64,000 nucleotides of DNA, from positions 1,986,822 to 2,050,821 of the forward strand of contig SSBO01000002.1 of the NCBI GenBank assembly GCA_005281725.1, written 5' to 3'. Source of the stretch: Wuchereria bancrofti. Its lineage: Eukaryota > Nematoda > Chromadorea > Rhabditida > Onchocercidae. Shown here piece after piece: positions 26,041-38,332 of the stretch (the stretch's first letter is position 1; each line of letters begins with the position of its first letter). A program made the translations under genes and the position numbers. The notes below the pieces were generated by a model. It saw only the letters and a program-made list of their open reading frames with translations. It did no database searches and was not told the origin of the DNA.

Positions 26041-29000
26041 CCAGTATTTATATTTGATCGTATCAACAAAAACTATTCTTTCAGGTGAATATTTCATGAT
26101 TCTGACAAAATATTCATTTAAAAAAAAATGATCATATTAATTTGCAAGTAAAGTTCACTTCTATTATAATTTAATTGCTAGGTATTACTTTCATTCCTTT
26201 ATTTTTGCGTAAATATTTTTTTTTTTTTTATAAATTTGTTTATAAATAATTTAAAATTTTATAAATTTTTTTATGAACATATTTTGTATCTTTTTGATAA
26301 TTTGTTGCACCGAATGATTAGCAAAAGTCTAAAAAATTAATTAATTGATAAAATCTGTGTTTTATTAATGAACTAAAAAAAAGTTTTAAAATAGTTTAAG
26401 AAGAATACTTATACTTCACTGACAACAAAATGTTCGTCTTAATTTTCAATTTAAAAAATTGATATAAAATATGCATAACTTAACAAAGCTTTTTCATAAC
26501 TAATAATAGTTGAAAAGCTTTAAAGGTTGTTATCATAGGCCAATAGTTCCATTCAAAAATAAAATTAAAATCATTCAAAAATAGAAACTAAACAAAAGAA
26601 GCAAAAAAAAAAATTCGATGATTGCTATCCATTCTGATTTTTTCTCAAGCCTAAATTTAATTTTAGAGTGAATATATAGAGAAAATTTTTGGCCTTGTAT
26701 GATCCATTTTTGGCCTTTGTATATGGCCCACGTCACTCATTCTATCTTGGCCTTTTACACATAATTATTTTGATAGCTTCTTTTTGAATAAAAATATTTG
26801 CTTGCTTCAAAATGATTGTGAAAAATAAGCAAATAAGGAAAACGAATGTGAAAAAGAAAAAAAAAGTGATTAAATAGCAAAAAAAAAAAAAGAAAAAAAA
26901 ATTAAATGTAATTTCTTAGCATTAATTAAATACTAAAAATTGTTATTTCCATTTTTTTATAGCTTTAATTATTGATTATCAACTGTTAATGTGTGCTAAC
27001 TTAACCACTAATTCAGATGTTTTCTAATTTACTAATACAAAGTTAGCAAAAAAAAAGGAAGATAAATGAAAATAATAAATTTGAAATAAAATTAAAATCA
27101 AAATTAAAATACTATTAAATATGAAGAAAGAGAAAATAGTGATAAAAAAAAGGAATGATAACTGTTAATGATAATATTACTACTTACTTATATGATCAAT
27201 GAACAAATGAGAAAAATATTTGTAAATTATTGAAATAAATGTGATCAGTAGTAAAATACTGTTTGAAAAATTTTTATTAAAATAGTTAGATGAAAATTAA
27301 ACTTTTACACATTAAGCATATTTAATTTTAATAAAAGATAAAAAATTTATGAGTTAAAATGATAATCGTATAGATTGACACAGTAATGAATGAATGAATG
27401 ATAAATTGGTGAGAATAGTTTAAATTTATACAATATTGAAATTGATGAAACTGAATGCAATGATTGGCACTGATCGCTAATTTTGATAGAGCACAGTTAA
27501 ATTTATTTCTCTTTTCCCATCTCACTTCTTCATCAAACTATTTCATTGCATTTAAAATTACTAATTACTCATAATATTTCTAACGATTCATTCACTATTC
27601 TCACTGTCATTTCTGTAATTGATAACGTTTACTGATTATTATCAATGATAATGAAATAATTAATAATTGCATACCATCATTAATGTAAAACTATATTGGT
27701 AAATTATCATTCAATCTTCTCATACATTATCATTCAGTCAAGGACATTTTACTATTTTATATGAATAAATTGAGAAATTTTTTTTTTTAAATATAAAATA
27801 TTGTTATTTAATTAAATTTATTTTATTGTTAAATTAATCAATTTTGATCTAATTCATTCTTTGTTCTTTTTTTTATAAGATTTAAATTATTTTATTACAC
27901 CGATTCTTTCTTTTTTTATACTGATGTGCAATTTCTTTAAATTTTTTTTGAAATTAAAAAAAAAAATTATTAAAAGGGAATAATGTCAGGATAATTGAAT
28001 TAAACTTACACATATTGTACTAACAAAAGTGTTCAAATATTTAGAAAACAGATGAAAGAACTTAGATTAAAATTGATCATTGATAATAAAATTATTAAAA
28101 TCTTTTGCAATTATTCATACATCTTCCAAATTTATACATTTAAACAAATTTCTCTTAACCAATTAATAATCACAACAATTTTAGAAAATGTTAATTAAAA
28201 TCAGTTGGAATAAAAAGAGTAAAGTAGAATAGTTTTCATCTTAGTATTTTTTCTTTATTACTTTAACTTATTAATCGATTCAATTATTTTTCAGCCTTCT
28301 TAAATAACATTTGAAAGCAGTTATCATTTCAGAAATGATCAACAAAATAAGCAGTAATTTTTAAGATTTTTTTTTTGAATTGTAAATGAAATGATAGTTA
28401 TGATCAAAAATAAAACATCGTTAACTGAGAATTTCATTAAGAATTAATTGTAGTAAGTTTTAAAAAAGTTATTACTATTATTCGAAATGATCGATAAGAA
28501 CTTATCAAATTTGATTTTCGTCATTTTATAATAATTTTTAGTAGTTAATATTATTTTCTATCAATCGATGTCATCGAAAAAAAGAATGCAATCATTCAGT
28601 CAATCGACTGATTTGAATAAATTGTTTTTTTTTATTTTATAATTTTCTTATCTTTATTTTTTATTTTTTGATAAATCAAAGTAACAATTTATAGAAAATA
28701 TGGATATTTTCTTTCCTTTTTTTTGATAATATTTATTGCTTTACCCATTAATTACTAAAATTAATTACTAAATCATCAAATTACTAGAATATTTGCTTTT
28801 AAATTGTAAATTTGAGTTTACAAAAAATTTTGATTATCAATGAAAATTGTTTTTTTTGTTGAAAATACGGTAGCTAATATTTTCTATTATTAAAAAAAAG
28901 AAAAAAAAAGAAAACGTATTAAGAAGTTAATTAATTACTAAACGACTTTCTATTCCAACATAACTAATAGACGCAAAAAAAAGAAGAAAAATGAGATAAA

Positions 29001-30632
29001 TGGTTGGGTATATGAATTGAACACTTTGAAAAATGTCAATAATTAATTAATTTTTAAAATTTTCTAAATTTATACGAATTCAAAAAGTTTCATTAAAATT
29101 TATTAGCTAATGCTACTACAAACAATAAAAGAGAATCATTCTGGAAATTTTCACAAAAAATTTTAAATTTCATAGCCTAAATATTTTAAAAAAGTAAACT
29201 ACTTGAGGGAAGAAATTTATAATTCCATTGCATTTGAGCATTTGAGGATTTTTTTTTTTCTTCATTTTACGCTTTTTTTTTTTTTTAAAGTACTTATAAC
29301 TTTTTTGCTTCTTAAATACTTTGTTGTTATGTGACAGAGAACAAAATATTTTTCCAAATTGAAAATTTTTAAGCTAAGAATATTTGATTATCACATGGAA
29401 TAGTTCAAATTTTGCATTCATTTTTTTTTGAAATTTTTTTTTTTGGGAAAGAAACAATGCTTATAAGTAAGTTTATTGATGATTGATGTTAATTTGAAGA
29501 AATAAATTATTATTATAAAATTTGAAAATAATTTTGATTAAAATGCAATATTGCTAATGTTTATGTACAACATAAAACTTTTACACTCATTATTTCGTAA
29601 ATAATAGTAAAAATTTCATTTTAGAAAATGCATAAAACAAAAGAAAAAGGAAATTTATTTTTGAAGCTTAATTTTTTATACCTTTTTTTCAAATTCCAAA
29701 CAAATAATTGTTTGTTTTTGTTAGCTCAAAGTAGCTAAATACTATAATTTTAGTTTAAAAATTTCACTTTGAATGATATTTTAAATGCTTTTATAAACCC
29801 ACTTGTGCTTATACAGGTAAGAATCTAGATTTTAAAAGCAAAAAAAAAAATTAAATTAAATAATAGCATACCAAATATAAGTTTTTTATGTCATTTTAAT
29901 TTGTATAAATTAAAAAATTATATAAAATAGCTCCATTACTACGATGAAAGACAGNCGCTTTTTTTTCGATTTTCTAAAAATAAAGATTATAATTTTTAAT
30001 TAAAATAAAAATTAGTTAATGATTAAGATTAAATTGTCTCTAAAGTATAATTTAAAAGTAGTTTTATTTATCAAAATTTTCAACTATTTAAAAAAAAAAC
30101 GACAAATTATTGTAAATTCTCTAAATTTTTCGTCTTCAATCTTGAAAGAAGAAAAATTTATGAATGTGTCACTTACAATGAATGCTTCGGACCAAAAACT
30201 ATAAATTTAGTTTCACAAGAAAACATTCATACATATATTTTGAAGAAGAAGAAAAAGTATCTTGGGAAAAGCTTAATAACCTCCAAAAAAAAAAAAAAAA
30301 AGGCAAAACAAATATTTTCACTATTCTCTTGTCATTTTCATATGTTATATTTTTGCAAAATAGAAAAAGCAATGAATGTTTGTTTACAATTATGAAAAAA
30401 TTTGTTTTATTTAAATTAGTTTTAATATGTTTGACATTATTTGTGCAAATATTATACACATAAAACTTAAATTTTTCCTAATTTTTTTTTCTTGATTTTA
30501 CACCTTTTGTTTTACCTAAAAGAACAATTAATCTTTAAAGCAATATTTATAGTTTCCTTGAAAAGTTATTGAAGGTAGATACAAAAAAAAAATTTTTTTT
30601 TTTCATCAATAATTATATAGAATTTAGGAATA

Positions 30633-30840
30633 AGATGATTGGCTGACTGGATCATTTAAGATGATCGATTGATTGGATCATTTAAAATGATCGAATGATT
30701 AGATTATTGAAGATGACCGGCTGATTAGATCATCTAAGATGATTGACTGATTGGATCATTTAAGATGATCGAATGATTAGATTATTTGAGATGATCGGCT
30801 GATTAGATCATCTAAGATGATCGACTGATTGGGTCATTTG
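30633..30840. repeat. 27-bp minisatellite with an 81-bp higher-order pattern
   Basis: Units built on GATGATCGNNTGATTNGATC recur every 27 bp for about 208 bp. Three diverged variants follow each other in fixed order (gap words CATTTAA, TATTTGA, CATCTAA) and the trio repeats about 2.5 times, so the array grew first by 27-bp and later by 81-bp steps. Confidence 0.85.
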
Positions 30841-32078
30841 CCGGATAGGAATCAAAAGTTTATTTCTGATTTACTTTCATTTCCGACTTATTGTATCTCC
30901 ATTAATTAATTAATTCATTGTATTTTTTGCTTTTTGGATAAAATAAAGAAATAAAATGAGAATTTTCCTAAGAAAAAATTAAATTGAAATAAGTATACAG
31001 TTAAGAGTGTTTATAAAATTAAAAATCATTCATTATTTGCTTCTTCTTTATTGAGTAATTATATTATATGTTAAGTAGATCGATATCAAATGCTACATAT
31101 GATAAGAGGTCACAGGTCATGTAAATTATTAGTGGAATTTAAAAACTGCAATGAGAAATTTTGCATATAGTATAAATAATTGTTTATAACAAAAGACTAT
31201 ACTTAACAGTAAAAAATATTGCATAAACAAAAGATGATTTCAACTTAATTGAAAATTACATTAATCTTAGTCAGAATAAAACTTTAAATGTACTTCGGAG
31301 AATTGTGAAATTATCATATGAGTTGATAATGCTAATCAATAATAATTTCAATACTTTTTAGGATTTTTTGAAGAATGAATTTCATTTTATTATCAGTTAC
31401 ACCTATATAAATCAAAGAAAAACAATACAATTTCAAACTTATTACTAAACTATTTTTGTGATAAAATCTACAAATCAATTGTTTTTTCAAAATTTGTTTA
31501 TTCCTTTTTAGTTAGCTTAACAAATTTCTTCTCAATTAGCATCCTTTATATGTTATCGACATTGCTAGCAATTAATTTGCTTTTCTTAAAATTAATTAAT
31601 CATTCACAGTAGCTTATCATTTCTATCAATTTCATTTATTAACAATAAAAGTGTTAAATATTCATTATTATTTGAGGTAGTCGAAATCTAAGCACTCGTT
31701 GTTATCAATTGATAAAAATAATATCTTCTAGTATTAGTACAAATATTCGATGTTTATTTTATTTATTATCATTTAATGCTATTGAAATTTAATGACTTGT
31801 GTTGTTATTACTTCGATCTTTTGTAACATATATATATGTTTGAAGTTTTATAATTCTGAATAATAATGCGAAATATAAAAATGAAACATTTGATTAAAAT
31901 TGAAATTATTTAAATATTGGGACTTATCACATTAATTACTTCATTTCATGCTATCATACATATATAATACTAGAATAGGTATAAATTTTTTTAACTAAAT
32001 TCTAATATCCAATACATATATATTCGAGTGTATTTGATTAAAATTCTATATATTTGATTGAAATTAAAATAATTTGAA

Positions 32079-32300
32079 GTTTGACTGGGGCGGTCAGATG
32101 GGGAGTTTAATTGGGGAGGTCAGGTGGGAAGTTTGAGTGGGGCGGTAGTGGAGTTTAACTGGGGAGGTCAGGTGGGAAGTTTGAGTGGGGCGGTCAAATG
32201 GGGAGTTTAATTGGGGAGGTCAGGTGGGAAGTTTGAGTGGGGCGGTCAGGTGGGGAGTTTGAGTGGGGCGGTAAAGTGGGAAATTTAATTGGGGCGGTAC
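32079..32300. repeat. G-rich 26-bp minisatellite, about 9 copies
   Basis: Nearly every unit contains GTGGGG or TTGGGG with further G runs. Two variants alternate, one with GGGGCGGTCAG and one with GGGGAGGTCAGG. The G strand is the plus strand throughout. The composition contrasts strongly with the AT-rich surroundings. It ends directly at a perfect inverted repeat at 32299-32325. Confidence 0.9.
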
Positions 32301-32325
32301 ATCTGCCAAGACGTAGCGCAGATGT
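32299..32325. other. Perfect inverted repeat, 8-bp arms, 11-nt loop
   Basis: Arms ACATCTGC (32299-32306) and GCAGATGT (32318-32325) could form a hairpin with an 11-nt loop. It marks the right border of the G-rich minisatellite. No poly-T tract follows immediately and there is no gene for it to terminate. Confidence 0.6.
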
Positions 32326-33072
32326 CCCAAGGTTAGTTTACAGAAGATTACGGAAGACAATCTAATTCATTTGGAAATCTTAATGTAGCACTGAGGATAA
32401 GCGTTGTTGATCTACCGCGAAATACCGGTTGGCCTTTCTTGAATGATATGAAAAGCCGATTTAGACAGAATTATTTTGTATAAATTAAAATTTTCTTTCA
32501 ATTCTCTCATTTCTTCTGATGTTAATATTTGATGAATGTTAATTTCCTCATATTTTCCTGTAATTCATAAATCTTTCAAGCCTCTTTCTCAATTCTAACC
32601 AGGTTATTCTCAATATGAAACAGCTGCTTATCATCACTTTTTGTAAAATTTCAAAAGAAAAAAAAAATGAAGGTCATTTAGCTAGGAATAATACTAGTCG
32701 ATCTCTTCCTTCAAAATTCAGGAAATCGTTTTTTTCATCCAAACGAGTAGCTAAAATTTTTGCATTAAAATTAAAACATTTTGATGAATCATTCTTGTGT
32801 AAAGTTCATTTCTGCCATTTTTTCGTAGATTTTCGAATTTTCGGACATTTTAATCAGTTCAATTTTCATTAAATTATCCCTTACTGCTTGTTATTTACTA
32901 TTTAATATTGTCAATGAAGAAGATTAATCATTAGCATCACGGTGATATTGGAATATTGCATACATATAGTACTATCCTTTTTGATGTAAATTTATTTTAG
33001 CTCTTGTACTAACATTTATTCACATGAAGTTCGTTGCATTATCACTATCAAAAGGAAGATATTGAGACGGAT

Positions 33073-36000
33073 ATGGAGGATACACAACGATATATCTGTA
33101 AGTTATATATATTTTTCCATGTTGTTAGGTGTATATATTTGGAATGATTCATTCTAGAAGTAAAAAAAAATTTTTCGGGATCCTTGAATATAGTTTATAA
33201 AAAAAAGGTCTGTTTTACTTCTAATTTCCGTGAATCATTCTTATTTTATGAAAAGTTTTCTTTAACACTCCGTTATTTATAACTTTCAATGGAAACAATA
33301 GTTTTATTTTTGTGCAATTAAGAATTTCTTTATATTCGTTTTATTCTATAGCGTTAAATGGTTATTTTTATTAAACCATTTTTTTTCTTTTTTTTTTTTT
33401 TTAAATAAAGAGCAAATCAGAAATCGTTAATTATAGCACTGCTGACAATGTGTGATGAAGATGATGATGAGGTAATGGTATTTGAATGCGGCGCTTCACT
33501 GGCTGCTAATGCATTTCCGAACTTTGAAGAAATTCGTCGTGCCGGAAAACTTTGTGATGTGATACTTGTTGTTGGTAATGTCAGGTTTGTAGAAAAAAAA
33601 ACCCATTTGTTGTTCATATAATATTTTCTGGTTTTTTATAGAAGTTTTTCATATTTATAATGATTCATAAAGATAGGATTATAAATGATTTCAGATTTAG
33701 TGCTCATCGTATTGTTCTAGCTGCGACAATTCCTTATTTTCGAGCGATGTTTACAGCTGATATGGCTGAAAGTCAGCAGGAAGAGATTCATTTGAAAGGT
33801 TGACTTTTGTCATATGGGAGGAATTACAGGTTGACTTTTGTTATATGGGTGGAGTGGTATTCAGTATCCAGAAAAATTACGACCGTATCATTAAAAATAC
33901 CATATTACCATTTGACTTCACCTAAATCTTAGTAAGCGCAGATATTACATAAAAGTTGGGTTTCTATGGGTTGCTAAATGTTTCGAAATAAGATTTCGGG
34001 ATTTCATAATATGAGCTAACATCGTGGACTTTGAAATCACGGAGAAACGTTATCCCCATTGGCATATGGAGAAAACTGATTAGGTAAACAATGTAAAAAG
34101 GAAGGAAATAAAAGATGAAGAATACTGTTATAATTGGTATTTTTCATTTCTCTGCGATCCCACAGAGAGACATTCTTAAGTTTTACTGTTTAGTTCTTGC
34201 ATAAATTAAAACTTTATAGTTAATCAGGATGCATTGTTTATCTATTTTTCAGTGTCTGAATTCAAATCTATACCATATATGTTGCATTTCATTTTTTTTT
34301 TTCTGCTTGTTTCATGAAGATTTCGAGCCGGACACATTGGAGCAACTGATAGCTTTCTCATACACGGGAAGCATAAGGATAACCGCTGCAAACGTGCAAA
34401 GTATGATGCATGCTGCAAATTTTTTGCAACTGAATGGAATCGTAGATGAATGCTCTAAGTTTCTAAAGTGTAGGTTACATGCACAGAACGTCCTTGGTAT
34501 ACGATCCTTTGCTATGGCTCTTGGCTGTGTATCACTTGTCCTTTCGGCAGGTATCTAACTGTATGTATCTTTTTCTTTTTATTTATTCCCCTTCATTCCA
34601 GAATTACCAGAATATTTCACGTTTCTCTAGAAATGAATGCGTGGCTTATTAGTATTGTAAAATAATCTTGTAAAGATGGAAAATGGATGAAATTGTTTCT
34701 GGTAAGGACGAGATGATGAATAAAGAAAGATGAAGCGAAGAAATAGAAAAAATGTATATATTTACCATTTCAAAATTATCCTTATTTTCTGACTTCAGTA
34801 TCTTGTTTTTATTCTAAAAAAAAATCATTTAGATTGTTTCCTCCACAAACATTTTCTATCAGTATCGCAAGGTGAAGAATATTTGGCTTTATCAATAGAT
34901 GATTTGATAACAATACTGGACAGAGATGAACTGTTTGTCGAAAGTGAGGAGCAAATATTTGATGCATGTATGCGTTGGGTCCAGCATAATCCTGAAAGAA
35001 AACAATATTTATCGAGGTAATATTCTTTGGCTAAGATTAGATATTATTGTGGTAAATGGACATTAATTTTATTGTTTATCGATTGCTTCATCGTAAATTT
35101 CTCTTTTGTCCTGACTTTCCTCATTTCACAATTAGATATGATTTAATTTCGAAGGAATTGGAGGGTTCTTCTCATCTTTAACAAACGAATCGGTGCACAG
35201 AACTGACAAACAGCAGAGATAAGGGTATTATAGTCTTACTTTCTGAACTTATGGGATAGAAACTTCTTGAACAATTACGTTGTGAACAAGACAGGCACTG
35301 ATTATTATTACTTGAATGCAAAGTTAGTTACATTGATCATATACTCAAAAAGAATTCAAAACTCTGAGTTATCCAACGAAAAGTTCCTTCTTCGTATGCT
35401 CTCTGTTACTTATCATATGAGCTCATGCTTTTCATGATAGTACGCTATTGAAATATATTGACTTATCAAAATAGAATTGTAAACACTTTCCAATTCCATT
35501 TTTCAATTGTGAGTGACTTTATATTTCCTTAATAAATCAATTTCCAGGTTACTTACGTGCGTCAGGATGCCATTACTGAAACCTCATTTTATTACCGATC
35601 ATGTAGCGTCTCATCCATTTATCCGTGAATGTCTTGATTGTCGTGATTTAATTGATGAAGCAAAGGATTACCATCTCATGCCAGAACGAAGGAAGTTCTT
35701 TAAAAAATTCAGGTACAACTGCGTGTTCTATTTTAGAAATATAAAAGAATGACTCAAAGTATGGTCAAGAAGTTTTTAAAAAATTGTCATTTTTGTTGAA
35801 CTTTCTACCTCTTTTGATAAGTGCAAATTCTATTTATTCGATAAATCTTAGATTTTTTTTCTTCAAATTATGGGTGGAATTAAATTTCCTTGGAAAGAAA
35901 ATCTTCTTTTTTTTAGAACGAAGCAGAGATGTTGTTTTGATGTTCCTGGTTTAATTTTCGCAGTTGGTGGTTTGACAAATAGTGGTGATTCTTTGTCAAC

Positions 36001-37801
36001 TGTTGAGATGTATGATCCAATGACTGGTAATAGTTTTTCATTATCTTCATATCATTTATTGAACTTTCTACTCTTGGGCGAATTATTACCATGTTTGCAG
36101 GTAAGTGGACATCAGCACAGCCGATGAATTCAATTCGATCACGAGTAGGTGTTGCTGTGTTGAATCGTATGCTGTACGCTATTGGTGGTTTCAATGGTCA
36201 TGATCGACTTCGGACTGTTGAAATCTTTGATCCGGATCAGGATAAATGGACTGAGGTTGAATTTGAAAAAAAAAAATGAATGAAGACATGCTACATTTCA
36301 TTTCATCTCTCCTGGCATTAAGACGAATATAAAAATGACCCGGGCAATGAGATTATTCTGCTAACATCTTTTAAGGCCTAATAAAGTTATTTCCAAAAAA
36401 TCCATTACACTGTACTTTAATAGGATGTCATAGTATTGTTTGCTCTCTGTAATGTAAATTTTTCACTTTTTTTTTTCTTTTACAGGTAAGTTCGTTGATT
36501 AATAAACGTTCGGCGCTTGGAGCAGCTGTAGTGAATGATCGCCTTTATGTATGCGGTGGCTATGATGGAATTAGCTCACTTGCATCAGTCGAAGTTTATA
36601 ATCCTTGTACAAATCGATGGACTTTAACTACTGCAATGAACAAGCAAAGATCTGCTGCTGGTGTAGCTGTTATCGATAATTACATTTATGGTAAGAATTT
36701 GCTGATAAATTTATGATGATATCTTTATGAAGCTAAAAAACATAAATGGAGGTGTAAAAAAATTGCATTGCAGTAATAGGTGGACACGATGGAATGTCAA
36801 TATTTAACTCTGTTGAACGTCTTAATGTTGACAGTGGTGAATGGCAGATGGTAAAATCGATGAACACGAAACGATGTCGTCTAGGAGCTGCAACTGTTCG
36901 AGGAAAAATTTATGTTTGTGGCGGGTAAGCATTTAATTTTATATCATGCAAATTTTTTTTACTTTTTATTATTTGCAAATGCAACTAATTTGCTTTCAAA
37001 TGTGACAAGTTTTTAAATTCTATATAGCATTGCAGTAATGCAAAATTTGGCTAAATTTTAGCATTTCTAGATTTTGGTAAATAATAGCAAAGTTATGGAA
37101 AAGATTGATTTTTTTTCTTTTTTGCAGCTACGATGGATGTCAATTTCTGAAAAGCGTTGAAGTGTACGAACCAGAGAAGGATGAGTGGAGTCCATTGTCA
37201 CCAATGCATTTAAAAAGAAGTCGAGTATCACTGGTTTCCAATTCTGGTGTTCTTTATGCTATTGCTGGGTTTGTCATTGCATTCATTCATTTTGAGAGAT
37301 GAAGTAAATGATAGGATAGATTAAAATTAGACTGCCTTAATGTTTGGTTTTGTTGCTTTTTCTCGTACAAAACAAAATTATGTCACAAAAGGTTACGAAC
37401 ATAATTCTCTCAAGTTTGTAACGCTATCCGGAATGGATAGTAACGCTATCCGGAACGGAATGGTTGCTACACTAAAATAATATAGCATTCTTAAATAAAT
37501 CGAATAAATCTCTTGAGAAACAACATTTTGTACATGAGAAATGTCCAGTTCTGTGTAGGTTAGAAGTGTTTAATTAGATTAGAGTATATTGACTTGAGAT
37601 TTTATTATATTCTCGTTTCATATTTCTATGATATACTTTCTTGGATTGTGGAATTTCAGTTATGATGGCATTTCGAATTTGAGTTCCATGGAGACCTATA
37701 ATATTGAGGAGGACAGATGGACATTGACAACAAGTATGGTAGCGCATGAAGGTGGCGTTGGTATAGGCGTGATACCATTTCATCCAAGTAAAATATCATA
37801 A
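33073..37801 (+). CDS. KLHL18: Kelch-like protein 18 orthologue (BTB-BACK-Kelch Cullin-3 adaptor)
   Basis: A substrate adaptor of Cullin-3 ubiquitin ligases: BTB and BACK bind Cullin-3, the Kelch propeller binds the substrate. Twelve exons: 33073-33097, 33437-33584, 33695-33798, 34320-34550, 34833-35016, 35548-35712, 35917-36026, 36101-36255, 36486-36690, 36774-36924, 37128-37268, 37660-37801. They total 587 codons including stop, phases matched; vertebrate KLHL18 is 574 aa. BTB about 45-150 ([30 protein letters not shown]), BACK about 155-285 ([31 protein letters not shown]), six Kelch repeats about 293-580 with GG and W pairs ([37 protein letters not shown]). The fifth-to-sixth repeat keeps LKRSRVSLV, and the end [11 protein letters not shown] is typical of KLHL18. 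The tiny first exon is the least certain; translation could instead start at ATG 33448. The fourth exon uses an AAG acceptor. The last propeller repeat reads AIAGYDG where AVGGYDG is usual. Confidence 0.95.
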
Positions 37802-38332
37802 CTTGTGATTTCTGCATTTCTTACGGGCAACTTTGAATTATGAATTGTTTTGTCCTTTTACGGATTTTACTTTCATTAATAATGCAAGATAATAACAAGC
37901 CAATCGTACTCTTTCTTTTACCCTTCAATTCATTACCATTTCTGCATTTTTCCTGTCATTTTTCCAAGTTTTGTTAATAAATAAATAATTGGATCATTTA
38001 TTTGCATTTTTTCGACGGTTACACATTCCTCATGTTTACTTCTATAAAGTTTTTATTGTTTGATTTAAATTTCCCCTTTGGAGAACTGAAAATTAGTGAA
38101 AAGGAGGTAAGATTGAAGGTCACAACGACTACTGATTTTAATGATAAGTAGGACATTTTTGTTGTTGTATTTTTCAAAATTTCAACATAAAATTGGCTAA
38201 GTAAATATAATAAGCTAAATGCGCAAGAGATGAACTCAGAGAGACAGGAAGAGAGAAAGAGTGTGTGTGTGATTTGATAAAAGGAAATGAATATCAGGAG
38301 AAGAGATCAATGTTAATCGTAGAAATTTTGAC
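37802..38332. other. Convergent intergenic region
   Basis: Short spacer between the stop codons of the KLHL18 gene (+) and the PDI-like gene (-). AATAAA-like words near 37978-37986 could serve KLHL18 polyadenylation. A GT tract lies near 38262. No gene seen. Confidence 0.5.

Noticed and set aside
31673..31694. let-7-like seed TGAGGTAG
   Set aside because: Only the first eight bases match; the rest diverges and I see no hairpin partner nearby.
32615..32872. 85-residue open frame upstream of KLHL18
   Set aside because: No family, low complexity and no splice link to the KLHL18 exons; possibly 5' untranslated sequence.
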